Assembly: GCA_009889515.1 (NCBI GenBank)
Contig: WUQR01000068.1
Location: 224,211-288,210, forward strand
DNA length: 64,000 nt
Direction of reading: 5' to 3'
From: Nitrososphaerota archaeon
Lineage (GTDB): Archaea; Thermoproteota; Nitrososphaeria_A; Caldarchaeales; Calditenuaceae
The notes below the pieces were generated by a model. The model did not search any database and was not told the origin of the DNA. It saw nothing but the letters and a program-made list of their open reading frames with translations. Shown piece by piece: positions 24,767 to 32,889 of this stretch. Position numbers and translations under genes: made by a program. Numbering within the stretch: position 1 is the first letter of the stretch; every line of letters starts with the position of its first letter.

Positions 24767-25487
24767 GCAAAGTATTCAGGGATGTTAGAATGGATAGTGC
24801 GTCGCGGGTTGTTAGGTGATATATCCGCTTGTTCGCCAGCTCTTGTGGCGGCTCATACCCCATCCTCCTCAATACTTTCCCCACCACATGCCTTCTGTCT
24901 GTGAATATTTGTTTTAGGAGTCTGAGCTGGGTGGCTTCGAGTGGTGTTTGATCGTTTCTCAGCAGCCTTACTATGCTGGAAGCAACCCTTGGTCTTGGCC
25001 TAAAGGCGGATGGGGGTATCGTGTCTAGGACCTCAACCTTGTAGAAGAGCTGAGAGAGCAGGCTGATGTATAGATAATCTCTATAGCCGGGCGGGGAGGA
25101 TAGTTTCCTAGCAAACTCTCTCTGAAGCGTCATGACCACCAAGCGTGGCGTTGGTCTCGAGGCTATCCATTCGATGAGTGGTCTGGATATGTGGTAGGGG
25201 GGATTGCCGACGATCATTGTGAAATTTTCGGGGTTGAGCTGTAGGACGTCACCCGTGACTACCTCGACGTTAGGCCAGCCCCTCAGCCTCTGCCGCGCCT
25301 CCGCCGCGAGCCTAGGGTCTATCTCCACTGCTAGGACTCTGCATCCCCGCTCAGCTAGGAGCTCGGTAAGCCTTCCATCTCCACAGCCAGGCTCAAGTAC
25401 TATGTCGTTTGCGGTAGGGTTGGCGAGTTCGACGAGCCTTTCGAGCACTCGTCTGCTTATGGTGAGGTGTTGGCTCAGTCTTGTCAT
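24759..25487 (-). CDS. ksgA: 16S rRNA dimethyladenosine transferase (KsgA/Dim1)
   Basis: It dimethylates two adjacent adenosines near the 3' end of small-subunit rRNA. SAM motif EPGCGDGRLTELLAERG, the acidic VLAVEIDPRLA, catalytic NPPYHISRPLIEWI (NPPY target-base motif) and the C-terminal PPSAFRPRPRVASSIVRL are typical. 242 residues. The start overlaps the DUF655 stop by 4 bases, the standard archaeal order L21e-rpoF-DUF655-ksgA. Confidence 0.92.
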   Translation of the reverse strand: MTRLSQHLTISRRVLERLVELANPTANDIVLEPGCGDGRLTELLAERGCRVLAVEIDPRLAAEARQRLRGWPNVEVVTGDVLQLNPENFTMIVGNPPYHISRPLIEWIASRPTPRLVVMTLQREFARKLSSPPGYRDYLYISLLSQLFYKVEVLDTIPPSAFRPRPRVASSIVRLLRNDQTPLEATQLRLLKQIFTDRRHVVGKVLRRMGYEPPQELANKRIYHLTTRDALSILTSLNTLRA

Positions 25488-26071
25488 ATGCTCTGATGCG
25501 CTGGGGGTCGGGTGAATAGCCAGTGCTTAGTGTTGGGGTCGGATAGTTCTTGAATTATTCTCCTAATTATTATCTTGTCTACGTTCTGTATTCCTACCCT
25601 CTTCTCTATGTCTTCGAAGCTTTTGAACGGCTCTTTGTTTCTCTCCTCGATAATGCGCATGGAGAGTTTTCTGCCTATTCCGGGGAGGGCCTCTAGTGCA
25701 TGCAGCCTCGGGGTTAGTGGTCCACAGGTATTGATGAACTGGACGATCCTCTCTTCCCTCGACTTGACAAGCTCCTCGACTGCTCTCTCCAACTCGTATT
25801 TAGCGTTCTCTGTCAGCTCATGGTAGCCTATCCGCCTAACTATCCTGATAAGGGGGCGAGGCACATCTTTCCCAATGTATATCCGCATTCCCGGCCTTGG
25901 GTTTAGACTCTGATTGATAGCCGCCTCTAAGAGTGTGAAGTGTTCCACACCCAGTACCTGCGCCAGAAGCATGCCCTTCTCTATGTGCGAAGCCCTCTCA
26001 AGCCTCGTCGGTGGAAGTATATCAAGGACAATTGCCTCATCCTCGTAAAGTTTTGGCTTGGCACTCCTCAT
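25484..26071 (-). CDS. DUF655 OB/HhH protein
   Basis: 195 residues of the archaeal DUF655 family: an N-terminal strand-rich part (YEDEAIVLDILPPTR), a central HFTLLEAAIN / GMRIYIGKD, and a C-terminal helix-hairpin-helix LHALEALPGIGRKLSMRIIEERNKEPFKSFEDIEKRVG that suggests nucleic-acid binding. It is almost always next to rpoF and ksgA. The molecular role is not established. Confidence 0.85.
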   Translation of the reverse strand: MRSAKPKLYEDEAIVLDILPPTRLERASHIEKGMLLAQVLGVEHFTLLEAAINQSLNPRPGMRIYIGKDVPRPLIRIVRRIGYHELTENAKYELERAVEELVKSREERIVQFINTCGPLTPRLHALEALPGIGRKLSMRIIEERNKEPFKSFEDIEKRVGIQNVDKIIIRRIIQELSDPNTKHWLFTRPPAHQSI

Positions 26072-26079
26072 GACTCTTC

Positions 26080-26454
26080 CTATTCTTGGACTTGCTCTGC
26101 GTCAACACCCTCGCGGAGGTAAGACTCGATTGTCTGGACTATCTCGGAGAGTTTCTGGTCCGAAAAAAGGATGCTTGAGATGAGCCGCTTATAGCCTGAG
26201 AGGACAGCCCTAAGCTCGTTAACATCTCTAGGGCATATGTTCACTACTTGGCAGGCCTCCTCCGGCTCAAGCCCGAACTTCTCCTGAAGCTCCTGCACAA
26301 GCTTTTTAGCCCTCTCGGCGGGGAGCTTCGAAAACGTTGTGACATAGCTGTAGACCCTAAGCTGGAGGGGTGTGAGCTCATCTTTCTTGACGGAGAGTAG
26401 CTCCGCGACCTCTGGAATGGTTATGGGTGTGTAGGATAATATTTTCCTAGGCAC
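26080..26454 (-). CDS. rpoF: RNA polymerase subunit F (Rpb4 homologue)
   Basis: 124 residues, all-helical, with the start PITIPEVAELL, a middle LTPLQLRVYSYVTTFSKLPAERAKKLVQEL and the HRDC-like EACQVVNICPRDVNELRAVL. It forms the stalk with RpoE on RNA polymerase. It lies 7 bases downstream of the L21e gene and 8 before DUF655, in one operon. Confidence 0.9.
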   Translation of the reverse strand: MPRKILSYTPITIPEVAELLSVKKDELTPLQLRVYSYVTTFSKLPAERAKKLVQELQEKFGLEPEEACQVVNICPRDVNELRAVLSGYKRLISSILFSDQKLSEIVQTIESYLREGVDAEQVQE

Positions 26455-26461
26455 CTCGCGC

Positions 26462-26776
26462 TCACCCTGTGGATAAAGGTTTAATATGCTCAGGCAGAAC
26501 GTGTAGCTTCTTCAACTTACCTCCCAGCTCGACCTCTACCACATACCCTCTACCTCTCCGCTCCACGACACGACCTACCCTCCCTTGGTATCGCCTATGC
26601 GGCATCCCCTTATGAGTTGACGGGTCAATATCTATGGCAACGGCCTGACCTATCTCGTACTCTTGGAGGTATACCTCTGGCCTCGGCCCACTTCTCGCAC
26701 CTACCTCCCTAGTAAAGAGCCTCCTAGTCCTATGTCTATATCCGCTATGCCTAGTCAACCCTCCTCCTCTACCCAT
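26462..26776 (-). CDS. rpl21e: Ribosomal protein L21e
   Basis: 104 residues of the archaeal/eukaryotic large-subunit protein: basic N-terminus (SGYRHRTRRLFTREV), GQAVAIDIDPSTHKGMPHRRYQGRVGRV (SH3-like barrel) and VEVELGGKLKKLHVLPEHIKP. It heads the L21e-rpoF-DUF655-ksgA operon. Confidence 0.93.
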   Translation of the reverse strand: MGRGGGLTRHSGYRHRTRRLFTREVGARSGPRPEVYLQEYEIGQAVAIDIDPSTHKGMPHRRYQGRVGRVVERRGRGYVVEVELGGKLKKLHVLPEHIKPLSTG

Positions 26777-26896
26777 GTAGCAGATGAAGCCCTATATAAA
26801 CAAGGAGGACTTGTAATAGGGCCAAGGTGCAAAATCCTATTTTAGACCCAACTATGTTTGGGTTGTCTCAGCATTAGTAAGACCGATAGATGCTGG

Positions 26897-28240
26897 CTAT
26901 TTTGAATGGTGTAGCGTCTTGAGTACGCCGAGGAATTTGAGCCTTATGCTGGTGGGTGGGTTATCTAGTATCTCTGCTATGCTGGGCCTGGTTCTGCCAG
27001 AGTCTCCGTGTATGAGTTCCTTAACGTATAGTCCGCCGTCAGCTTCAACGTAGAACTCGACCGTGTATGAGTCTATGAGCCTTGACTCTATGTTGAGGAT
27101 CCTCTTTCTCCTTAACTTCTCTCCCCTTCTCTTCAGGACTCGGGTGGGTGTTTGCTGCTCTATAACAGCTCCTCTGAGGGAGGCTTCAAGCCTAGCTAGG
27201 TCCTCACGGCTCACCGGCTTAGAAAACTGGACGGTGGCCATGTAACGCTTGGTAGACCCCTCTATCGCCTCCTTAAGCATCTTTAGGTCGTTGTGTGTGG
27301 CGGGCTTAAGTCCCTCAACCTCCACCCGCCCCTCCGAGTAACTCTTTACCGCCTCTTTCAGGGCTTCGAGGGATACCTTCCTCCTCCGAGGCATTATCAA
27401 CTCGACTATGAATGGGCGTCCCGTACCCTCTACTGTCACGTCAACATCCTCTCTCCCAGCGGCATGGAACTTGTATCCAATGGCGCCTGCCAGCCGCATG
27501 GCAGGCTCACCAACATACTCGGCCACCGAGTCCGGATACACTCTTCCGCGGCCTCCGCACCTATCACACCCAGCTCCCCAGCAGGCCGAGCAGTACCAAG
27601 GTGTCTGTGGGATGTCTGCCCTGCTCTTGAAGTAATGACCATAGATGTACAGTGGAGCGGGCTTGGCCTCGGCTGTCCCCGTAAATATGTCGACTAGTAT
27701 GAGCATCTCAGGTGAGGTGAAGTTGGCCGGCTTCCCCAGCGCCACCTCCAGCTTCTTCCCCACCTCTCTCGCAACCTCTTTCCTCAGAGTCTCCGACTCG
27801 GTGAGACCGAACTCCGAGAATATCCGCTCCTCGATCGCGGCTATGTATTTGGGTACATATGCGCCGACAAGGAAGTCCTCAAACTCATAGCCTGAGACCT
27901 TCCTGACCGCCTCTGCCACGACTGTCTCGACCACCTCGTCTGTAAGCCTGTCTAAGCAGATTGGACATGTTTTCTTCTCGACCTCTAGTCCTCGGCCAAG
28001 CGCGACATCCAGCGCCGGCCCATACCCTGACTCTGATAGGGCTTTAACAAGAGTCTCGGCTTCTTCTGGGTTCTGGTCTAGCAGGGAGCGAGCCTCCTCC
28101 AAGAGCGCCGCCTTAATATCTTCACCTGTGTTGAGAAGTTCGGAGCTGGGCCGGTTTGAGGATAGGAGCCTACCTAGACATTTGCTGCAAAGCCGGTATT
28201 TTAGAAGGATCTGCTTAGCCTTTGAGAGCGTCTCGTTCAA
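26897..28240 (-). CDS. pus10: tRNA pseudouridine synthase Pus10
   Basis: It makes pseudouridine 54 (and 55) in archaeal tRNA. The N-terminal zinc motifs CSKC and CPIC are present, then a THUMP-like domain, a further pair CSACWGAGCDRCGGRG, and the catalytic core GREDVDVTVEGTGRPFIVEL (the Asp of DVDV). The end KRILNIESRLIDSYTVEFYVEADGGLYVKELIHGDSGRTRPSIAE is typical. The TTG at 28240 gives about 447 residues and overlaps srp54 by 26 bases; a TTG at 28261 is open too. The zinc pair near residue 230 is spaced as in thermophile homologues. Confidence 0.9.
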   Translation of the reverse strand: MNETLSKAKQILLKYRLCSKCLGRLLSSNRPSSELLNTGEDIKAALLEEARSLLDQNPEEAETLVKALSESGYGPALDVALGRGLEVEKKTCPICLDRLTDEVVETVVAEAVRKVSGYEFEDFLVGAYVPKYIAAIEERIFSEFGLTESETLRKEVAREVGKKLEVALGKPANFTSPEMLILVDIFTGTAEAKPAPLYIYGHYFKSRADIPQTPWYCSACWGAGCDRCGGRGRVYPDSVAEYVGEPAMRLAGAIGYKFHAAGREDVDVTVEGTGRPFIVELIMPRRRKVSLEALKEAVKSYSEGRVEVEGLKPATHNDLKMLKEAIEGSTKRYMATVQFSKPVSREDLARLEASLRGAVIEQQTPTRVLKRRGEKLRRKRILNIESRLIDSYTVEFYVEADGGLYVKELIHGDSGRTRPSIAEILDNPPTSIRLKFLGVLKTLHHSK

Positions 28241-29564
28241 ATTCTTTACGCCCCAGCCCAAGGAGGAGGTCCCGCGGCATCCTGCCGGCGCTACGCTTCA
28301 GCGTCTTCATCAGCCGCCTAGTCTCGTTATACCTCTTGATTAGTTGTTTAACATCCCTTTCAGTCACGCCTGCGCCCCTCGCGATTCTTCTGGCCCTCGA
28401 CGAGTCTATTATTGCAGGGTCTCGCCTCTCCTCGGGTGTCATAGAATTCACCACTGCCTCCCACTTCTTCACCTGCTCCTCAAGCCCCTCAATGTCTATC
28501 GACTTGGCCTTGGGGAGTGGGAGCATTGAGAGGAGTTTGTCGAGAGGCCCCATCTTGGCGACCTCTTTCAACTGGTTTATCATGTCGGTGAGCGTGAATC
28601 GCCCACTCATCATCTTCTCCGCCGCGTCCTCGGATATACTCACCTCTGCGAGCTTCACCCTCTCAACGAGGCCGGCTATGTCGGGCATGCCGAGGAGCCG
28701 CGCCAAATATCTGTCGGCTGAGAATGTCTCTATGTCTTCTAGGTGCTCTCCTGTCCCTATGAAGCGGATGGGTGCGCCTGTTGCAGCCACTGCCGAGAGC
28801 GCGCCGCCCGCCCTAGCTGATGTGTCCATCTTCGTTAGCATAACCCAGCCAATCTTGGCTACGCGGTTGAACGCTTCGGCTTGGCTCCTCGCCCTCTGTC
28901 CGATGGTTGCGTCCAGTACGAGGACAACCTCATCCGGACTCAGTACCTTTAGTATCTCTTCCATCTCCTTCATCAGCGAGTCTTGGTCTTTATGCCTGCC
29001 CGCCGTGTCGACTATTATTACGTCCAGACCCATTGACTTTAGTTTCTCTATGCCCCGCCTCGCTATCGCGGTGGGGTCTGAGGAGTCTGCCTCCCCATAA
29101 ACGGGGATGCCCTTGTCTTGGAGGAGTTGTTGGAGCTGTATGAAGGCTGCGGGCCTATAGGTGTCTGCGCAGACAACCCCTACCTTATACCCGTGCTTTG
29201 CCAAGTAGTATGAGAGCTTGGCGACGCTGGTTGTCTTCCCAGAGCCCTGTATGCCGACCGTCACCAGTACGTGCGGCTTGCCCCTAGGCTTGTAGGGGGG
29301 CTGGACACCCCCTAGAAGCCTCACTAGCTCTTCATAGAGTATCTTGAAGATGTGGTCCCTTCTTGAGACTCCCGGTGGCGGCCTAGTCTCGGCTGCTTTT
29401 CTCCTAATATTCTCCGAGAGCTCCATGACCAGCTCAACACTCACGTCTGCGGAGAGCAGAGCCCTCTGAATATCCCTGATAAGCTCCTCGAGGGCCTCCT
29501 TATCATGTGAAGCCTGACCCATGAAACGGGAGACCGCCTTTCTGAGAGCCTCACCTATATCCAT
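28215..29564 (-). CDS. srp54: Signal recognition particle GTPase SRP54
   Basis: 449 residues. N domain (1-90), then the G domain with P-loop GIQGSGKTTSVAKL, DTAGRHKDQDSLMKEM, TKMDTSARAGGALSA and the FIGTGEHLEDIETF closing motif, then the M domain (from about 300) with the Met-rich helices TLTDMINQLKEVAKMGPLDKLLSML. It binds signal peptides and 7S RNA for co-translational targeting. The end is Arg-rich and slightly longer than in relatives. The minus-strand TATA at about 29604-29612 would give a short 5' UTR. Confidence 0.95.
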   Translation of the reverse strand: MDIGEALRKAVSRFMGQASHDKEALEELIRDIQRALLSADVSVELVMELSENIRRKAAETRPPPGVSRRDHIFKILYEELVRLLGGVQPPYKPRGKPHVLVTVGIQGSGKTTSVAKLSYYLAKHGYKVGVVCADTYRPAAFIQLQQLLQDKGIPVYGEADSSDPTAIARRGIEKLKSMGLDVIIVDTAGRHKDQDSLMKEMEEILKVLSPDEVVLVLDATIGQRARSQAEAFNRVAKIGWVMLTKMDTSARAGGALSAVAATGAPIRFIGTGEHLEDIETFSADRYLARLLGMPDIAGLVERVKLAEVSISEDAAEKMMSGRFTLTDMINQLKEVAKMGPLDKLLSMLPLPKAKSIDIEGLEEQVKKWEAVVNSMTPEERRDPAIIDSSRARRIARGAGVTERDVKQLIKRYNETRRLMKTLKRSAGRMPRDLLLGLGRKEFERDALKG

Positions 29565-29599
29565 CCCGCAGCCCCCACCCTACAAACTCAAGCCCCCAC

Positions 29600-29616
29600 C
29601 CAGATTATAAAGCCAA
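29600..29616 (-). promoter_or_regulatory. Promoter of srp54-pus10
   Basis: The minus-strand GGCTTTATAATCTGG has a TATA core with purines upstream (BRE-like), about 40 bases before the srp54 ATG, leaving a leader of about 15 bases. Confidence 0.55.
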
Positions 29617-29737
29617 ACAACCCACACAGCGCGCCACCACCAGCCAATAAACACGATGAGCTTTATCTCGGAGCACGTTAACTCATAAGACTAGGCGATG
29701 ATGTGGGACTCAGGAAGGATAATACCTGATGAATTCT

Positions 29738-29757
29738 CCTGGGGTATCTGAGCCCTT
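29738..29757. repeat. Direct repeat, left copy
   Basis: CCTGGGGTATCTGAG followed by CCCTT. The right copy at 31059-31078 differs at one base. The two flank 1.3 kb with a secreted nuclease gene and a dead integrase, as att sites would. Confidence 0.6.
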
Positions 29758-29823
29758 TTGGGATTAGTTCTCTTTTTCTCCATTATTATGAAGACATAAA
29801 TAATATGGGACTGGGTTATTGGT

Positions 29824-30456
29824 ATGCGGCCCCAGTTATTGCTGGTTGTTGGCTTGGTTGTCGGATTGCTTATTGGAGGGGCGGCGGGTGTAGGTGCGGG
29901 CGCTTCTAGGGCGACCACTGTTTTGAGCACAGTCGAGGTTGTTAAGACCCAGCCAATCACATTGACGACTGAGGTTGTCCGCATCTCTACGGTTTCTACA
30001 GAGGTTTTGAGGCCGACAACCATTCTAAGCACAGTAGTCCAGCAGACAACGGTTGTAAAGACTACCACTATCGGGGTAGTGGTCATAGGTGGGAAACCCG
30101 TGGACTTGGTGGCGAGGGCCTATCATGTGGTTGATGGGGATACTTTTGACACATTTCCATCCGGCCGGGTTAGGCTGGCTGATATAAACACTCCTGAACG
30201 GGGTCAGCCAGGATACTCGGAGGCCACCAATGCCCTGCGCATACTTGTCTTAGATAAGACCGTCTACCTCGACGTAGATAATGTAGAAGTTATGGACAGC
30301 TACAATAGGCTCGTGGCCCTCGTATATGTTGACTACAACTCAACACACGTCTTAAACGTAAACCTTTGGCTGGTTGTCAATGGGTATGCCGTATTCGCCG
30401 ATTTCGCGAATGAGTTTAATCCGCAGGAGTGGAGCCTCTACGTGAGAAAAGACTAG
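29824..30456 (+). CDS. Secreted or anchored staphylococcal-nuclease-like protein
   Basis: 210 residues. Residues 4-28 form a hydrophobic signal or anchor (LLLVVGLVVGLLIGGAAGVGAG), then a Thr/Val-rich linker, then an SNase domain from about 95: AYHVVDGDTFDTF (Asp of the metal site), RVRLADINTPERGQPGYSEA (catalytic Arg and Glu) and DSYNRLVALVYVD (second Arg). The metal-ligand Asp of the usual DTPE is Asn here (NTPE). It probably cuts nucleic acids outside the cell. The gene sits between 20-bp direct repeats with a broken integrase, so it may be cargo. A TATA-like AAATAATAT lies about 25 bases before the ATG. Confidence 0.75.
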   Translation: MRPQLLLVVGLVVGLLIGGAAGVGAGASRATTVLSTVEVVKTQPITLTTEVVRISTVSTEVLRPTTILSTVVQQTTVVKTTTIGVVVIGGKPVDLVARAYHVVDGDTFDTFPSGRVRLADINTPERGQPGYSEATNALRILVLDKTVYLDVDNVEVMDSYNRLVALVYVDYNSTHVLNVNLWLVVNGYAVFADFANEFNPQEWSLYVRKD

Positions 30457-30458
30457 CC

Positions 30459-30615
30459 CTATTTCTTTAACAACTTCTGCAATAGCTCTGCAAGTCTCTC
30501 TCAGCCTTTATTTCGCTTGATAGCTCGCTTACCTGGGTTAAGGTTTCCCTTATGTCGACCAATATGTTGCGCCTCTCAGCTCCTCGTAGAGCTTATTCAA
30601 TTCGTCCTCGTTCAC
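30459..30615 (-). pseudogene. Decayed small coiled-coil gene
   Basis: From a GTG at 30615 the frame reads VNEDELNKLYEELR, must shift to continue NILVDIRETLTQVSELSSEI, and shift again to end ELLQKLLKK with TAG at 30459. The joined product would be a short charged coiled coil of the kind found beside integrases. Two shifts within 160 bases mean it is dead. Confidence 0.4.
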
Positions 30616-31017
30616 TATTAGGCTGGCTTGAATCAATATTCTCCCGCTTAAGACTGAGGGCCTCTCCCACCCTCAGCCCCGTCACAGCAAAAAAAAACAG
30701 ACCAAGATCTTCATCCTACCCTTAGCCGCTATAACCATTCTCTTAAGCTCTTGGACTGACAGGGCCCTGTCAACTTTCGTCGCACGCCGACGAGGAATAT
30801 CGACTTTAAGCTTGATACGCCTCCAATCAAAAGCCACGCCATAAAATAGTAGCAGATGCTTCAGGGTTGAGAGATAGGTGTTACTAGTCGCCGAAGAGCG
30901 GCCCCCACCCCTCTTAACCCGACCGACAACCACCTCAACGTCATCAACCTCCAACAACCAAAGCAACTTCCTGAGGGTTGGTCTCCTAGTCGCGTGTAGT
31001 CTCTCATCAAATTCCAC
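30593..31017 (-). pseudogene. Broken tyrosine recombinase (integrase), shift in a T9 run
   Basis: The N-terminal SAM-like core-binding domain (LRKLLWLLEVDDVEVVVGRV, then SATSNTYLSTLKHLLLFYGV) leads to SVQELKRMVIAAKGRMKILV. The frame then fails at nine Ts (30689-30697) and resumes as AVTGLRVGEALSLKRENID, the box I region with the catalytic Arg. The downstream catalytic HxxR and Tyr are missing, so the gene is truncated as well as shifted. Confidence 0.65.
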
Positions 31018-31058
31018 ACACCTACCACTGCGAAATCTTGGGCAAATCTCTGGGTAGG

Positions 31059-31078
31059 CCTGGGGTATCTGAGTCCTT
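31059..31078. repeat. Direct repeat, right copy
   Basis: CCTGGGGTATCTGAG followed by TCCTT. It matches the left copy at 29738-29757 in 19 of 20 bases and lies just upstream of the integrase remnant's start and beyond the MFS gene's stop. Confidence 0.6.
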
Positions 31079-31096
31079 CTCTAGGGGACCCTCTGC

Positions 31097-32329
31097 CTAT
31101 CTCGCTTTTACTGGGATCTTCCTCTCAGGCATCGCTGGCGGTTTGAGCAAGAGGTTTGAGACGGCTAGACCGAGGACGCTGAGAGCAGCTACTGTCATGA
31201 AGACTGGTGAATAGTGTCCAAGTAGTTCCCATAGGGATGCCGACAGTGTTGGGCCGGCTAGTGCTGAGGCGCCATAGGCTGTGAAGACGATCCCATAGTT
31301 TACCGACAGGTTTTGTATGCCGAAGAAGAGTGATGTGGCTTTGGGTGCTAGGGCGAGCCATCCGCCGAAGACGAGCCAGAGAATCGAGTAGGAGATGAGA
31401 TAGATGGGGAGAGTGCTTGCCTGTGTCGCCAGCAGAGCCGCCACTATGGACAGTAGGAAGGATATGCTTGAGACGATGTTTATCTTCATCCTGTCGGCGA
31501 GGTATCCGAACAAGGGCCTCCCAAGCCCGTTGAATACCGCAAAGACTCCTGTGGCCGCAGCTGCCAGCTCAGGGCTTAGCCTAACAACCTCCTGCCCAAA
31601 CTTGGCCGCTTGGCTTATCGCAATAAATCCTCCCAGAGTTCCTAGCGCGTATGCGAGCCAGAGTCCCACAAAACTGCTCGTCCTCACCATTATGCCCGGT
31701 GTGAACTCTCTCGGCCCTACCGGCTGCTGTGTGCTGCCTCTCATCTGACCCCCACCCGTCTCGACCCTCGGAAGCATCATCAGTGGCGAGAGTGCTAGAA
31801 GTATGAGCCCATAGACTCCTCCAAGTATGATGAATGAGTTCTTCACACCTTGGCTGGCTATCAGATAATTCGCGAGTGGGGCTGTTACGAGGGGTGAGAT
31901 GCCGAAGCCCAAGACAGTCAAGCCTACCGCCAACCCTCTTCTCTCAGGGATCCAGTGGCTCGATACAGTGATCGTCGAGTTATAAATCAGCGCAACCCCA
32001 GACCCCGCCATGACACCATAGAAGAGAATGACGTACAGCAACGGTGATTGCGTCTCCAGAGCAAAACCGGATAAAATCCAACCTCCACCCACTAGCAGTG
32101 CACCCAACAACGCGACACGCCTCGAACTATAGGCCCTCAAAACCCTTCCACCAAGCGGCATGCAGGCCGCAAAGAAAAGGAGAAAGATAGAGAATGGTAT
32201 GCCTGACTCGAAACTACCCCATCCGAGAAGAACCTCGAGTGGCTTCCTAAAGACACTCCAGCTATATATCGTCCCCAAAAGCAGATTGGCAACAAGACCC
32301 GCAAAGACGTAGACCCACCTATTCACCAT
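31097..32329 (-). CDS. MFS transporter, oxalate/formate antiporter-like
   Basis: 410 residues with about 12 membrane segments. The N-terminus WVYVFAGLVANLLLGTIYSWSVFRKPLE and GIPFSIFLLFFAACMPLGG are typical of the OFA family, as are GSGVALIYNSTI and ERRGLAVGLTVLGFGISPLV. These carriers exchange or take up carboxylates; the substrate is unknown. The minus-strand TATA TAAAATATAAAC (about 32358-32369) lies 30-40 bases from the ATG, consistent with a very short leader. Confidence 0.8.
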   Translation of the reverse strand: MVNRWVYVFAGLVANLLLGTIYSWSVFRKPLEVLLGWGSFESGIPFSIFLLFFAACMPLGGRVLRAYSSRRVALLGALLVGGGWILSGFALETQSPLLYVILFYGVMAGSGVALIYNSTITVSSHWIPERRGLAVGLTVLGFGISPLVTAPLANYLIASQGVKNSFIILGGVYGLILLALSPLMMLPRVETGGGQMRGSTQQPVGPREFTPGIMVRTSSFVGLWLAYALGTLGGFIAISQAAKFGQEVVRLSPELAAAATGVFAVFNGLGRPLFGYLADRMKINIVSSISFLLSIVAALLATQASTLPIYLISYSILWLVFGGWLALAPKATSLFFGIQNLSVNYGIVFTAYGASALAGPTLSASLWELLGHYSPVFMTVAALSVLGLAVSNLLLKPPAMPERKIPVKAR

Positions 32330-32518
32330 TCGAGAACACCAGAACTTGTTGGCTGTAGTTTATATTTTAACTGTCTTTAAAAAATGCATACTATACTATA
32401 ACCATGAATAATAAATAATGAAGATGAATACGATGCATCTCTTCCCAAAGATATGTTCTCAATCAGCAAAATGGTCAGCTTGAGATGACTTTTAAACAGT
32501 GTTAAGGAGTGGCTAACG

Positions 32519-32635
32519 GGGAAACCATCTGAATGTCCGCTTCAAATTGTGTGTGAGGCAGTGGTTAGACGCGGAGAGGGTTCTGTGAGCGGTTCCCCGC
32601 TCCTCCGGCCCAGAATCCCACTCAATTTGGATAAT
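32519..32635 (+). ncRNA. Candidate small structured RNA
   Basis: Nested stems: CAAATTG (32543-32549) with CAATTTG (32623-32629); AGTGG (32560-32564) with CCACT (32618-32622); GGGTTCTG (32578-32585) with CAGAATCCC (32611-32619); GAGCGG (32587-32592) with CCGCTC (32597-32602) closing TTCC. A TATA-like TTTTAAA lies at 32490-32496, about 25 bases before the predicted 5' end. No ORF covers it. I recognise no RNA family; H/ACA or C/D boxes are not evident. Confidence 0.35.
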
Positions 32636-32797
32636 AACGGCGATAATAGGCCCTCTCACTTTCACCTAAGTCTACCAAAAGAAATATAAACCATTCATAT
32701 ACGAACACGGCAATAGGTGTGATTAATTGAGTAGCAGCAACCACATATTATTGGTCCACACAGGATATCTTACTTACGCCGGAAAGTTGAAGGCTCT

Positions 32798-32889
32798 CCG
32801 GCAGGGGGAATCATTACACCTGCCGGGGAGTTGCGCCACCTTTAGAGAAACCGGGAGCCTCCCGGAAAGGCCATGTCACGGGATGTGGC
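32798..32889 (+). other. Run of hairpins before and into endonuclease gene
   Basis: CCGGCAGG (32798-32805) pairs perfectly with CCTGCCGG (32819-32826); CCGGGAGCCTCCCGG (32851-32865) is a 6-bp stem with a 3-base loop; GCCATGTC (32870-32877) pairs with GATGTGGC (32882-32889) and contains the presumed ATG of the next gene, which could hide the start from ribosomes. Confidence 0.45.
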
